Origin: Verrucomicrobiaceae bacterium
Lineage (GTDB): Bacteria; Verrucomicrobiota; Verrucomicrobiia; Verrucomicrobiales; Verrucomicrobiaceae
Assembly: GCA_016795485.1 (NCBI GenBank)
Contig: JAEUHM010000020.1
Location: 1-64,000, forward strand
DNA length: 64,000 nucleotides
Direction of reading: 5' to 3'
Of the stretch, positions 18,086-27,506 are shown piece after piece (within the stretch, counting starts at the first letter, position 1; each line of letters starts with the position of its first letter). A program made the translations under genes and the position numbers. The notes beneath the pieces are model-generated. The model was not told the DNA's origin and did not search any database. It worked only from the letters and a program-made list of their open reading frames with translations.

Positions 18086-19204
18086 ATGAAAACAAGATCA
18101 TTAAATACCGTGCTCACTGGAGCCTTGAGACTTGGAGCGCTTACTCTAGCGCTGACAGGGACCGCAAAGTCTCAATCTAGCTATACTGCTATCGATCTCA
18201 GTGCTCCGGGCTCGGGCTCAGCTATGGCGATTGATGACGGAATCGCCGGAGGCTTCATCAGTTCGGTGCCAAATGCTACAACTGGCAAGGCGGTGCTGTG
18301 GACAGGTGATGGAGTTGTGAGCTTGCATCCGACTTTTTTGGATGGCCCAACCGCTCGCTCGCAGGTCATGGGCATCTTCGGCAATCTTCAGGTAGGCTAT
18401 GGAGCTGGACTCACGACGTCGAGCCGGAGTGTGCCTCTGATATGGCGTGACTCCGCAGAAAGTGCTGCAGTGCTGAATATACCATTTACAAACTTCGGCG
18501 GCCAAGCCAACGCAACGGACGGGGCGCAGGTAGTGGGCTCGGCAATCGGCCTCAATCGCGATGGAACCGCTATCGGTAGCACGCACGCGATGGTTTGGAC
18601 CCTTGCTACTGGCCAGGCAGTGGACTTGGGGACGGATGCCAACGCTTTCGACGTGGCGGCAGGTCAGCAAGTTGGGTTTGTGCTAAAGGGCCAAGCAAAT
18701 GCGGTTCTGTGGCGCGGTAGCAAGGCCTACACGCTTCTCCATCCCAAAGGGGCTGTGATTTCGACAGCTTCCGCAACAGATGGCGTTCGTCAGGTAGGCA
18801 ATGCGGGGTTTGACATTCGCGTTCGGGTCGAGGCCGTAAAAGGAAACAAAAACAAGCGGTTCACTTATGCTTATGTCTGGTCAGGCACCTCTGCGAGTGG
18901 ACTGAACATTCATCCTTACATATCTACTCGTGATAATACCTTGTTCGAAGGGAGTTATGCACTCGACGTAGCGGGTTCACACATCGTTGGTTATGCAACC
19001 GTCCCGTCAGCTGTTGGCACTCCCGGCTATCAACGTGCAGTGGTGTGGAATGCCAGTCTGGAGGCCACCGACCTCAGTGCATTCATCCCTACACAGTTCA
19101 TTGGCTCTGTGGCATACGGGGTGGATGCGAGCGGGAATATTGCTGGTGTCATGACCAAAGCCGATGGCACGCGTCACGCCGTCATTTGGGTGCCAAATCC
19201 GTGA
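18086..19204 (+). CDS. Secreted HAF-repeat-like protein
   Basis: The start at 18086 gives 372 residues with signal peptide MKTRSLNTVLTGALRLGALT and onward to TAKSQ; the upstream in-frame extension has no leader. The mature chain is built from about seven degenerate repeats of roughly 45-50 residues of the type AxDVAGxxIVGY...AVVWN...ATDLS, as in HAF (probable extracellular repeat) proteins. Examples are HAMVWTLATGQAVDLGT and RAVVWNASLEATDLSAF. Such proteins fold as beta-propeller-like surface proteins of unknown function. No PEP-CTERM anchor is seen at the C-terminus (HAVIWVPNP). It is followed by a good intrinsic terminator, so it is probably a single-gene unit. Confidence 0.72.
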   Translation: MKTRSLNTVLTGALRLGALTLALTGTAKSQSSYTAIDLSAPGSGSAMAIDDGIAGGFISSVPNATTGKAVLWTGDGVVSLHPTFLDGPTARSQVMGIFGNLQVGYGAGLTTSSRSVPLIWRDSAESAAVLNIPFTNFGGQANATDGAQVVGSAIGLNRDGTAIGSTHAMVWTLATGQAVDLGTDANAFDVAAGQQVGFVLKGQANAVLWRGSKAYTLLHPKGAVISTASATDGVRQVGNAGFDIRVRVEAVKGNKNKRFTYAYVWSGTSASGLNIHPYISTRDNTLFEGSYALDVAGSHIVGYATVPSAVGTPGYQRAVVWNASLEATDLSAFIPTQFIGSVAYGVDASGNIAGVMTKADGTRHAVIWVPNP

Positions 19205-19230
19205 GAGATATCTCATCCGAACTGCTTGCT

Positions 19231-19264
19231 AAGCCGCCTTCTCTTGCCCGGGGAGGCGGCTTTT
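19231..19264 (+). terminator. Intrinsic terminator after the HAF-like gene
   Basis: A 9-bp perfect stem (AAGCCGCCT at 19231-19239 and AGGCGGCTT at 19254-19262) with a 14-base loop runs into TTTT at 19261-19264, 27 bases after the TGA/TAG region of the preceding gene. This has the form of a rho-independent terminator and separates the gene from the sulfatase that follows. Confidence 0.8.
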
Positions 19265-19309
19265 CATTGGACTGTGAAATGCAGTGAGTTCTGTAGCGTT
19301 TCCACGCAG

Positions 19310-21100
19310 ATGTTCCGGTGCCTCGTTCTGTATTTGGTCGTTCCTGTGATGGTTGTTGCGTCTAGCCAACCCAACTTACTTATCATCACGACGGATGACA
19401 TGAGTTGTGACTCTGTCGGTGTCTATGGGTGTAAGTTGGCAGGCACTACCCCGAGGATGGATGCTCTCGCCGCGAGATCGCTTCGATTTAACCACGCTCA
19501 TGTTGTCGTAGGAAATTGCATGCCTTCCCGCAATGTAATGTGGTCAGGGAAGTATCCTCACAACAACGGTATCGAGGGATTCAGGGCGATTGCAAAGGCG
19601 TCCAAGACTTACCCTGTGCTTGGCGAGATGGTGAAAGAAGCAGGTTGGTTCACTTGCATCCGACATAAGGTGGAACACTCGACTCCATACTCACCGTTTC
19701 CGTGGGACCTCGAGATCAGATCTGAAAGGCGTGAGAACGTAAAAAATCCCGCATCCTGGGGTGCTGCAGCCACAAAGGGCATAGAAGCTGCAAAAGCAGC
19801 AGGTAAGCCCTTCTGCATGATGCTCAATATCGCCGATCCACATAAGCCGTTCTATGCCGAGGGAAATCGAGGTCAAACCATACCCGACGACGATGTGCCG
19901 AGCCGAGTTTTCAGCCCTGAAGAAGTAGCTGTTCCAGGCTTCCTTCCAGACGACCCAGTGATTAGAAAAGAGCTAGCGCACTATTATTCGAGCGTTCGTC
20001 GCGCTGATGACTCAGTAGGAGCCATCCTGGACGCGCTAGAGGCATCTGGAGAGGCAAAATGCACCATCATCGTTTTTCTCTCTGACCATGGGATGCCACT
20101 GCCCTTTGCCAAAACGCAGCTTTATCACCACAGTTCACGCACGCCGCTGATGATCCGCTGGCCTGGAGTCACAAAGGATGGAGCAGTCGACGATCAGCAC
20201 ATGATCTCAACGGTGGATTTGCTTCCTACAATCCTTGAAATGCTTGGAGTAAAGTCGCCGGGCGGCTTTGACGGTAGTTCATTTGCCGAAGTATTGCGTG
20301 GAACAGTCCAACCTGAGCGAACGATGATCTTCAAGGAGCACAATGAGAACGCAGGCGGACAGAACACGCCGATGCGCGCGGTGCAGACAAAAGATTGGCT
20401 TTACGTGTTTAGTCCTTGGTCCAATGGCAAGCGGGTAATGAGTGGAGCCACTGCTGGAACAAGCACGTGCAGGCAAATGCGCATCCTAGCTAAAACGGAT
20501 CCACAAGTTGCGGCTCGTGTGGACCTCTTCGATCATCGCTTGCCGCAAGAGGCGTATGAAGTGCGTTATGATCCAGATGCATTGAGCAACCTAGTCGACA
20601 AACCGGAGCATCGAGCCGAAGTCGCTGCCCTGGAGACGGCGCTTGAAGCCTGGATGGTGCGCACGAAGGATCCGCTGCTGGAGGTCTTTCGACATCGGGA
20701 AGACGAGGCGTACCGCGAGGAGTTCATGAAGGCCCTGGAGGCAAAGAAAGTCAGCAGGGGCAACCGGAAGGAGCAAAGCAAGCCATCCGGCCAGAAGTCC
20801 GACCTCATCAGCCTTCAATTGCCAAAGGAAGTTGCAAGGGGACAGAAGGCTTCGGTAACATTGAAGCACACCCTACCACCAAGCATGGGGGAGAAGCCCG
20901 TGCAGGTCACGCTTAAAGACGGCAAAGGTACCCGTCTCAAGCGAGTCGAGATCAAAGTGAAGGGAGAGGGAACACAAAGTATTGAGTTTGATATTCCACC
21001 CGACCTTGCCACCGCAAAAGTCAGCTTTGCCGGGCTGGTCGGCACCAATATCAAAGACGCCCTACAGCACATCCAATCCAAGCCAGTGGAAGTGAAGTAG
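19310..21100 (+). CDS. Secreted sulfatase, sulfamidase (heparan N-sulfatase)-like
   Basis: The ATG at 19310 begins a hydrophobic leader (MFRCLVLYLVVPVMVVASS) and gives 596 residues; the frame upstream runs through the preceding terminator and is rejected. Motifs are NLLIITTDDM (metal-binding Asp pair), GNCMPSRNVMWSG (CxPSR, formylglycine Cys70) and VFLSDHGMPLPFAK (C-terminal metal site). The order ADPHKPF, SDHGMP and STVDLLPTILE resembles S1 sulfamidases/heparan N-sulfatases more than arylsulfatase A. After about residue 450 comes a lysine-rich linker and a roughly 90-residue beta-rich domain of unknown role. It should remove N- or O-linked sulfate from polysaccharides in the periplasm. The CxxCH protein gene follows on the same strand 84 bases later. 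Confidence 0.88.
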   Translation: MFRCLVLYLVVPVMVVASSQPNLLIITTDDMSCDSVGVYGCKLAGTTPRMDALAARSLRFNHAHVVVGNCMPSRNVMWSGKYPHNNGIEGFRAIAKASKTYPVLGEMVKEAGWFTCIRHKVEHSTPYSPFPWDLEIRSERRENVKNPASWGAAATKGIEAAKAAGKPFCMMLNIADPHKPFYAEGNRGQTIPDDDVPSRVFSPEEVAVPGFLPDDPVIRKELAHYYSSVRRADDSVGAILDALEASGEAKCTIIVFLSDHGMPLPFAKTQLYHHSSRTPLMIRWPGVTKDGAVDDQHMISTVDLLPTILEMLGVKSPGGFDGSSFAEVLRGTVQPERTMIFKEHNENAGGQNTPMRAVQTKDWLYVFSPWSNGKRVMSGATAGTSTCRQMRILAKTDPQVAARVDLFDHRLPQEAYEVRYDPDALSNLVDKPEHRAEVAALETALEAWMVRTKDPLLEVFRHREDEAYREEFMKALEAKKVSRGNRKEQSKPSGQKSDLISLQLPKEVARGQKASVTLKHTLPPSMGEKPVQVTLKDGKGTRLKRVEIKVKGEGTQSIEFDIPPDLATAKVSFAGLVGTNIKDALQHIQSKPVEVK

Positions 21101-21184
21101 AGTTGCTCGGTGAAATTGCTTCTTCGCTAACGAGAACGTCAGGCGACATGGAAAAGCGATGCCGCATGCAACGTAACGGAGGAA

Positions 21185-23566
21185 ATGAAGTGTATTTCAT
21201 TCAGTCTGATATCGGCCGTTGTTTTGCTGAGTCCTGCCCAAGAGTTGCCCTTGCCGAGCGCGGCTCACGGGGGTCGTGGCGTCATTAAAGTAGACCTGAA
21301 TGCTGATGGCCATGAAGATCTGGTGGTTTCAAATGAAGTTGGTTTTGGGGTTTATCTTTTTGTGCCAACAGAGGCGGCGAAGAAGAACTTGGAGTGGCTG
21401 CCTGGTTGGACTCAGGTCATGCGGGAAGGAAAACGCGGCGATGTTGGTGAGTTGCCAAGCTTGGTGAATCAAAAGGTTAAAGTGGAGGGGCGGAGTGTGG
21501 TGATCGGCGCCGAAAGTTTCTCGTTTGATGAACTGATGGAAGTAGTAACGGATAAACTGTTGGCTCCTGCGGATTCGATGAAGACTTTTCAGCTTCCTGT
21601 GGGCTACGAGGTGTCGTTGGTGGCTGCGGAACCCCAGGTGACGGACCCGGTTTTCATCGACTGGGATGAGCGTGGGCGAATGTGGGTTGCTGAGATGGGT
21701 GACTATCCGTTTGCGGAAGGCGAATCGACCAAAGATGGCAGGGTGACTTGGAAAGACGGTGTGCCTAGTGAAGGTCGCGGTCTGCAAGCGGGAAGGATAC
21801 GCATCCTAGAGGACAAAGATGGCGACGGGCTCTATGAATCAAGCACGCTGTTTCTCGACGGGCTGAAGCACGTGACGGGATTGGCTTGTTGGAAGGGCGG
21901 AGTTTTTGTCGCAAACATACCGGACATCTTCTACGCGAAAGATGAAGATGGGGACGGTAAATGTGATCACAAAGAGTCGTGGTATACGGGATTCACGGCA
22001 GGGAACCCGCAGCATTTGGTGAACGGGTTCTGTTGGGGCCTAGACGGCTGGTTCCACGGAGCCAATGGCGACAGTGGAGGGTCCATTACTCGAGTGAAGG
22101 ATCGGCAGAAGATCGAACTGGGCACGAACGACTTTCGCTTTAATCCACAGACGGGTGAGTTCAAGCTAGAGACAGGCAGGACGCAATGCGGGAAGTGGCG
22201 CGATGATTTTGGAAACTGGTTTGGAAACAACAACAGCAACCCTGGCTGGCACTACTGGCTGCCAATGGGGTGGCTTGAAAGCCATCCCGAGGTCGTAGCT
22301 AAGTCTGTCCGGTCGGACCTTACTCCGGACCGAAGGGTATTTCCGTCCGGCACACCCGCCAGACGCGTGAATCAGGCGAGTTCGCAAGGTAGTTTAACAT
22401 CAGGTTGCAACATTATGCCTTCTCGTATTGAGCCCGGTGTTGTCTATATTTGTGAACCGGCCAACAATCTCGTTCAGCGGCAAGTTCTCGACTATTCTGG
22501 CCCAACGATTCGAAGTCAGCGCCACGAGGCTGATGCCAGTCGTGATTTCTTGACCAGTACTGACCGTTGGTTCCGTCCCGTGATGGCTAGGACAGGGCCG
22601 GACGGCGCGCTTTATGTTGTGGACATGTATAGGGCCGTGCTTGAGCACCCGGAGTGGATTCCCGCAGAGATGGCCAAGCGGATGAAGCTTCGTGGAGGTG
22701 AGACAATGGGCAGGATTTGGCGAGTCTCAAAAGGCGAGCGCGAACCATTCAAGGTCAGCATGGCCTCTGCCAATGGTTGGTCGCGTGACGTTGCTCAGAG
22801 ACTGATCGTGGAAGGGGCAGGGCAGATCGATTTGAAGGAACTTGAGCAACTGGCATCCAGTGCTTCAAGACAGATCAAAACCCAGGCGCTGTTTACGCTG
22901 AAACTGCTCGGAAAAAAGAGCGCTGCGGACCTGGTGAAGGTGCTCGAGCCAATGTGGCCGCAAGTGAGGGGTGCGGCGGTTATCGCTGCGGGTGGAAGCA
23001 CCCTTTTCCCCGAGGAAATGGCGATGTTGTCTCAAAAAGGAAGTGCTGGGCCAGTGGCAAAAGTGCCCGTGATTGAGAACCTTGACCCAGATCGGCAAAA
23101 GATTGTGCAGCGCTACCTTCCAGCTTCAGGTTTGCCAGGAGATGCCAAGCGCGGAACCGCAGTGTTTCAGAAAGCGGGCTGTGTGGCATGTCACCGTTTG
23201 GGCAACATCGGCGTAGAGGTGGGGCCTGACCTTGCTACCGTCGGGGCCAAGCCTGCGGCTCAGTTGATTGAGGCCATTTTTGACCCAAATCGCGCCGTGG
23301 AGCAACGTAATGCCGTGACGCAGATCACTACCCATAAAGGTGAGATGCTCATGGGACTTATTGGAGCGGAGAGTCCCGGTGGAGTCACTCTCCGGATGGC
23401 TGGCGGGGCTGATGTGGCGGTAAAAAGAGCAGACATCAAAGAGCTCAAGACCCTCCAGACATCCCTGATGCCACCTGGGCTGGAGGCGCTCATGACGCTT
23501 CAAGATACCGCAGATTTGCTTGCTTCGATGAAGGCGGCGGCAGTCGGGGTTGGGCAGGCTCGCTGA
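21185..23566 (+). CDS. PVC-type haem-binding CxxCH protein (membrane-bound dehydrogenase-like)
   Basis: The protein has 793 residues with signal peptide (MKCISFSLISAVVLLSPAQ) and a near-ideal Shine-Dalgarno GGAGG just before the ATG. An N-terminal VDLNADGHEDLVVS segment is FG-GAP/EF-hand-like. Residues about 135-510 match the putative membrane-bound dehydrogenase beta-propeller (VTDPVFIDWDERGRMWVAEM, VDMYRAVLEHPEWIP), with Ca-binding-type loops EDKDGDGLYES and DEDGDGKCD. A HEAT-like stretch leads to a C-terminal cytochrome c with GCVACHRLG near residue 660 and VGPDLATVGAK. The family probably oxidises sugars and passes electrons to its haem. It is shorter than many relatives (1000 or more), mainly in the HEAT region. 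Confidence 0.9.
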   Translation: MKCISFSLISAVVLLSPAQELPLPSAAHGGRGVIKVDLNADGHEDLVVSNEVGFGVYLFVPTEAAKKNLEWLPGWTQVMREGKRGDVGELPSLVNQKVKVEGRSVVIGAESFSFDELMEVVTDKLLAPADSMKTFQLPVGYEVSLVAAEPQVTDPVFIDWDERGRMWVAEMGDYPFAEGESTKDGRVTWKDGVPSEGRGLQAGRIRILEDKDGDGLYESSTLFLDGLKHVTGLACWKGGVFVANIPDIFYAKDEDGDGKCDHKESWYTGFTAGNPQHLVNGFCWGLDGWFHGANGDSGGSITRVKDRQKIELGTNDFRFNPQTGEFKLETGRTQCGKWRDDFGNWFGNNNSNPGWHYWLPMGWLESHPEVVAKSVRSDLTPDRRVFPSGTPARRVNQASSQGSLTSGCNIMPSRIEPGVVYICEPANNLVQRQVLDYSGPTIRSQRHEADASRDFLTSTDRWFRPVMARTGPDGALYVVDMYRAVLEHPEWIPAEMAKRMKLRGGETMGRIWRVSKGEREPFKVSMASANGWSRDVAQRLIVEGAGQIDLKELEQLASSASRQIKTQALFTLKLLGKKSAADLVKVLEPMWPQVRGAAVIAAGGSTLFPEEMAMLSQKGSAGPVAKVPVIENLDPDRQKIVQRYLPASGLPGDAKRGTAVFQKAGCVACHRLGNIGVEVGPDLATVGAKPAAQLIEAIFDPNRAVEQRNAVTQITTHKGEMLMGLIGAESPGGVTLRMAGGADVAVKRADIKELKTLQTSLMPPGLEALMTLQDTADLLASMKAAAVGVGQAR

Positions 23567-23661
23567 AGGTTCTCGCAAGATGTTACCACTGGTTGACAAG
23601 TGGCTGAACCCCTAGTTGTTTGCGGCCCTTTTTCCCAAATCGTTAAGATAACCTAACTGCC

Positions 23662-24828
23662 ATGGACTTTATCGCCAAAAATGTAGCCGAACTCGCGCCT
23701 TCAATGACCCTGTCAATCACTAGCCAGGCCAAGGCGCTGAAGAAGCAAGGGGTGGACGTGCTCAGTTTCGGTGCAGGGGAGCCTGACTTCAATACACCAA
23801 ACTTCATCGTTCAGGCCGCTATCAAGGCATTGAATGACGGCCAGACGCGCTACACCGAAAGTGCCGGTCTTCTGGAACTGCGTGAGGCGATTGCCGCTAA
23901 GTTTTTGATCGACAACGGCCTTCAGTATGAGCCGAGCCAGATCAGCGTGAACTGCGGTGCAAAGCACTCCTGCTACAACGCGATCCTCGCTGTGGTGAAC
24001 CCTGGCGAAGAAGTCATCATTCCTGCACCTTATTGGACCAGCTATCCTGAAATGGTAAAGCTCGCGGGTGGCGTGCCAGTGGTGGTCGAAACCAAGGCCG
24101 AGAATGGCTGGAAGATGACTCCAGAGGAGTTTGAGAACAGCATTTCACCCATGACCAAGATGGTCATCATCAACTCCCCCGGCAACCCAACGGGCTCGGT
24201 TTACACCAAAGAAGAGCTCGAGAAGATCGCTGAGATCGCTGTGGGTGAGGGCATTGTGATCCTTTCCGACGAGATCTATGAGAAGCTCGTCTATGGTGAG
24301 AACAAGCACGTCAGCATCGCCTCTCTCGGTCGTGATGTTTACGATCAAACGATCACGATCAATGGTTTCTCCAAGGCCTACGCCATGACCGGCTGGCGTT
24401 TGGGTTACACCGCTGCTCCGAAGAAGATCGCTGAGGCCATCGACAACCTTCAGAGCCACACAACGTCCAATCCGACCACTTTCGCCCAGTATGGCGCTAT
24501 TGCGGCCCTGCAAGGTGACCAGCAGATCGTAGCCGATATGCGCGACGAGTTCGATGTGCGCCGCCAGTACATGCTGAGCCGTCTTTCGGGCATCAAGAAC
24601 GTTAAAGTCGTCGAGCCACAAGGTGCGTTTTATTTCCTCGTCAACGTTGAGCCAATCGGCATCAAGTCGGTGAACTTCTGCGAGAAGCTGCTCAGTAAGC
24701 AGAAGGTCGCAGCAGTGCCAGGCGTTGCCTTTGGTGCTGAGTACACCGTTCGCTTCAGCTATGCGACTGGCTTGGACGTGATCAATGCGGGCATGGACCG
24801 CTTTGAGGAGTTCTGCCATCAGCACTAA
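23662..24828 (+). CDS. aspC: Aspartate aminotransferase (class I, PLP)
   Basis: This 388-residue cytosolic enzyme carries all fold-type I aminotransferase marks: SFGAGEPDFNTP, substrate-binding PYWTSYP, NSPGNPTGSV, SDEIYEKLVY, and INGFSKAYAMTGWRLGY with PLP-binding Lys238. It belongs to the Ib subgroup (about 390 residues, as in Thermus and Bacillus aatA), transferring the amino group between aspartate and 2-oxoglutarate; prephenate use is known for some Ib members and cannot be excluded. It is preceded by about 95 bases of non-coding DNA and followed by a short hairpin at 24848-24863. Codon use is typical of a highly expressed gene. Confidence 0.93.
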   Translation: MDFIAKNVAELAPSMTLSITSQAKALKKQGVDVLSFGAGEPDFNTPNFIVQAAIKALNDGQTRYTESAGLLELREAIAAKFLIDNGLQYEPSQISVNCGAKHSCYNAILAVVNPGEEVIIPAPYWTSYPEMVKLAGGVPVVVETKAENGWKMTPEEFENSISPMTKMVIINSPGNPTGSVYTKEELEKIAEIAVGEGIVILSDEIYEKLVYGENKHVSIASLGRDVYDQTITINGFSKAYAMTGWRLGYTAAPKKIAEAIDNLQSHTTSNPTTFAQYGAIAALQGDQQIVADMRDEFDVRRQYMLSRLSGIKNVKVVEPQGAFYFLVNVEPIGIKSVNFCEKLLSKQKVAAVPGVAFGAEYTVRFSYATGLDVINAGMDRFEEFCHQH

Positions 24829-24847
24829 GCGAGTTGGTTAGCCGATC

Positions 24848-24866
24848 CCCGCAATCATGCGGGTTT
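24848..24866 (+). terminator. Weak intrinsic terminator after aspartate aminotransferase
   Basis: A 6-bp stem CCCGCA (24848-24853) / TGCGGG (24858-24863) with a four-base loop is followed by only TTT. It lies 20 bases after the stop codon, the right place for a terminator, but the U tract is short. Confidence 0.5.
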
Positions 24867-24963
24867 GCTGCTGTGCGTCACCCACCGGACTTTTTTTGAG
24901 TAGTGTGGGAGTTTCTTGCCGTATTGCATTGGCTCGTTGCAGTTCATTTCTTTGTCTCTCAAC

Positions 24964-25794
24964 ATGAAGTCTTTTCGCCTCAATCGTCTTTTCAATGCCA
25001 AGTCCGGTCGCTGCTTTGATGTGGCGGTGGATCACGGCTTCTTCAATCAGCCAGGCTTCTTGCAGGGTATTGAGGATATGAGGAAAGTCGTTGAGGTGCT
25101 CGTAGATGCGGCACCAGATGCCATCCAACTTACGCTCGGTATGGCGCGGCATCTGCAAGAGATCCGAGGACGTCAAAAACCGTCTTTAGTGCTTAGAACG
25201 GACGTCGCCAACATTTACGGCAAGACTCTGCCTGAGGATCGCCGCTTCTCCCTGATGATTGAAAAGACTATGCTACAGGCAGTGCGCTACGATGCGGCCT
25301 GCGTGTGCGTGAACCTGTTTCAGATTCCAGGCGCACCGGAAGTTCATGCCGAGTGTGTGGAGAACATTCTTCGTCTCAAGCCACAGGCAGACTACTACGG
25401 CATGCCGATGATGGTAGAGCCACTGGTCTTCCGCCCCAATGAAGAGGCTGGTGGCTACATGGTAAATGGTGACCTCACCGCCATCACGTATCTCGTGCGC
25501 CAGGCGGTGGAGCTCGGAGCCGACATCATCAAGGCCGATCCAACCGACGACGTGAGCCTTTATCACAAAGTGGTCGAAGCGGCTTCTGGGATTCCAGTGC
25601 TGGTTAGAGGCGGCGGACGCGTGAGTGACGAAGAGATCCTCAAGCGAACGCAAGGTCTTCTTGCTCAGGGCGCTGCTGGCATCGTTTACGGCAGGAATGT
25701 TATCCAACACCCTAACCCGAAAGGTATCACCCGAGCGCTGATGGCTATGGTACACGACGGAGCATCCGTGAACGATGCCTTGGCGCTTATTTGA
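24964..25794 (+). CDS. Class I aldolase of the DhnA/FbaB (DeoC-like) family
   Basis: Start at ATG 24964 gives 276 residues (MKSFRLNRLFNAKSGRCFDV). The TIM-barrel signature VAVDHGFFNQPGF, the Schiff-base lysine region GADIIKADPTDD, and the phosphate-binding segment IPVLVRGGGRVSDEEIL with AAGIVYGRNVIQH identify the DhnA-type class I aldolases (FbaB, LsrF, archaeal ADH synthase). The reaction is reversible aldol cleavage of a phosphorylated sugar; which one cannot be decided from sequence alone. It stands alone between an aminotransferase and a convergent esterase/beta-lactamase-like gene. Confidence 0.82.
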   Translation: MKSFRLNRLFNAKSGRCFDVAVDHGFFNQPGFLQGIEDMRKVVEVLVDAAPDAIQLTLGMARHLQEIRGRQKPSLVLRTDVANIYGKTLPEDRRFSLMIEKTMLQAVRYDAACVCVNLFQIPGAPEVHAECVENILRLKPQADYYGMPMMVEPLVFRPNEEAGGYMVNGDLTAITYLVRQAVELGADIIKADPTDDVSLYHKVVEAASGIPVLVRGGGRVSDEEILKRTQGLLAQGAAGIVYGRNVIQHPNPKGITRALMAMVHDGASVNDALALI

Positions 25795-25806
25795 CCAGCA
25801 AGCCAT

Positions 25807-26949
25807 CTAAAGGCCGCTCAGAGCTGAGATCAATCGCTGGACTTTCGGACCCGGCAGCACACCCGTTTCCATTTGGTTCATCACATACGCAAAGGCAACT
25901 CCGCTATCGGGATCTGCCCAGGCGATGCTCCCACCTGCTCCGGGATGCCCGTGCGCATTGACGCCGTCACCAAATAGATTGCGCGTCTTACTGCCAGTTT
26001 CAGGGTCAATCGGATCTAACATCTGCCCGGCGCTAAATGAGATCGTCGTCTGCAAAACTTCATCGTGAGCCTGACTCAGTGGCTTCCGCAAGGCCTGGAG
26101 AACCCATGCTGGAATGATTTGCTCTCCGCGAAACTTTCCTCCGTTGGCGAGGACGGCGTAGAGCGCTGCGAGCCCTTTTGCGCTGCCTACACCACCGAGA
26201 GCAGGGTATCCGGGAATCCACGACTCCGGTTTATTCATCTCGTGGATGCCTTCCAAGCCAATAGGTGAAGCAAAGGCACGTTGAGTGAGCGCTCCAGCCG
26301 TATTGAAGGCCTTGAGAAAGGCTTGGTCATCTGCTCCGAGGTTCATTTTGCCCGGATAAAGCGTTCCGACTCGACCATGATGTTCGTGAGGAAGGCCGAT
26401 CCAGAAGTCCAGGTCCAGTGGGTCGCCCAGGACCTCGCGAAAGTAATGACCGAGGCTCTCGGCGCCTGTGATGCGCCGCACGATTTCATCGACAAGGAAG
26501 CCCCAAGTGCGCGGATGGTAGGCTTGCACTTCTCCTGGAGGCGTTAGTGGAGCTTGTCGCTCCAACGCAGTGATCACTGAATCGTAATCGAAGATTGGAA
26601 CCTTCTCGGTGAGGGCAAACAACCCTGCTCGGTGGGACAAAACTTGACCCAGAGTGATGTGTTCTTTTCCGTGAAGGAAAAACTCCGGCCAGACATCAGC
26701 TACGGGCGTTTCTAAGCTCAATTGAGCCTCATGCATGGCGAGTAGACAGCACAGAGCCGCTGGACCTTTCGTGGCTGACCACACCGGCACAAGCGTGTCA
26801 GACGTCCATGGGCGAGAGCGCTCTCGTGACATCCAACCACTTGCTATACTCACCACTTCAACACCATCCTGCCAGACCGAGACGGACGCACCAAGTTCGC
26901 CATGATGCACAAAGTTATCCGCAAACGACTGTTCAATCGCCGCACGCAC
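25807..26949 (-). CDS. Serine beta-lactamase-fold esterase (EstB-like)
   Basis: The start is GTG at 26949, 29 bases after the stop of the TPR gene on the same strand; 380 residues. The catalytic SxxK is visible as WSATKGPAAL (Ser58, Lys61), with the Tyr motif probably YHPRTWG and a C-terminal HPGAGGSIAW replacing KTG, a pattern of class C-like esterases rather than true beta-lactamases. There is no signal peptide, so it is cytosolic. Likely substrates are short esters or peptide-like amides; the physiological role is unknown. It is convergent with the aldolase gene (12 bases between stops). Confidence 0.87.
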   Translation of the reverse strand: MRAAIEQSFADNFVHHGELGASVSVWQDGVEVVSIASGWMSRERSRPWTSDTLVPVWSATKGPAALCCLLAMHEAQLSLETPVADVWPEFFLHGKEHITLGQVLSHRAGLFALTEKVPIFDYDSVITALERQAPLTPPGEVQAYHPRTWGFLVDEIVRRITGAESLGHYFREVLGDPLDLDFWIGLPHEHHGRVGTLYPGKMNLGADDQAFLKAFNTAGALTQRAFASPIGLEGIHEMNKPESWIPGYPALGGVGSAKGLAALYAVLANGGKFRGEQIIPAWVLQALRKPLSQAHDEVLQTTISFSAGQMLDPIDPETGSKTRNLFGDGVNAHGHPGAGGSIAWADPDSGVAFAYVMNQMETGVLPGPKVQRLISALSGL

Positions 26950-26978
26950 GGTGGTTGGGAGAGAAGGGTTCAGAGTGC

Positions 26979-27452
26979 TCAGCGGAGTTGTTCTCTGAGG
27001 GAGGCGAGGTCGGGATCGTGTCGCGCATCCTTGCGGAGTGCCGGCTTACGCTGAAAGGCTTGCTCCAGTAAAGTGAGAGCTTGGTCCACCATGCCCAGGC
27101 AAGCGCTGTAGCAGCCCAGATTGTAAAAATAAACGGCCTTCTGCCGCAGACTGGCTGGACCCTTAACCAATAACTCCATAGCTTCCGCGGTGCGCCCCAT
27201 TTCATGAAGGCAGTACGCCGCATGAATGAAGCCACCGGGCTCGGCTGGCTCGGTAGAGCAAAGTTTGGTGGCTAGACCGAAGGCGGACTGCCAATCCCGC
27301 GCTGCCATGTGACAAAGCAAGCGTAGTTCCAACACGTCGGCCCTCTCATGCAAGATCGCAGGAAGAGCCGCTAGCTCCACACGGGCCTCCTCATGGAGTC
27401 CCAGTTCCACGTAGCCTTGGGCTGCAAGGATGTGACGGTCCGTCTCGGTCAT
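26979..27452 (-). CDS. Small TPR-repeat protein
   Basis: The start at 27452 (MTETDRHILAAQGYVELGL) gives 157 residues. The chain is made of about four tetratricopeptide-like helix pairs, with typical Gly/Ala/Tyr spacing in AAQGYVELGLHEEA, AAYCLHEMGRTAEAMELL and YNLGCYSACLGMVDQALTLLEQAF. No signal peptide is seen. It is a probable protein-protein adaptor of unknown partner. The longer frame running up to 27629 overlaps the divergent nucleotidyltransferase gene and looks non-coding. It is followed on the same strand by the EstB-like gene, so the two may be co-transcribed. Confidence 0.75.
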   Translation of the reverse strand: MTETDRHILAAQGYVELGLHEEARVELAALPAILHERADVLELRLLCHMAARDWQSAFGLATKLCSTEPAEPGGFIHAAYCLHEMGRTAEAMELLVKGPASLRQKAVYFYNLGCYSACLGMVDQALTLLEQAFQRKPALRKDARHDPDLASLREQLR

Positions 27453-27506
27453 CTCAACGCTGGATTTCTGTTTGCACCTGGAGTCATGAGAACGTAAAAC
27501 CCGCAC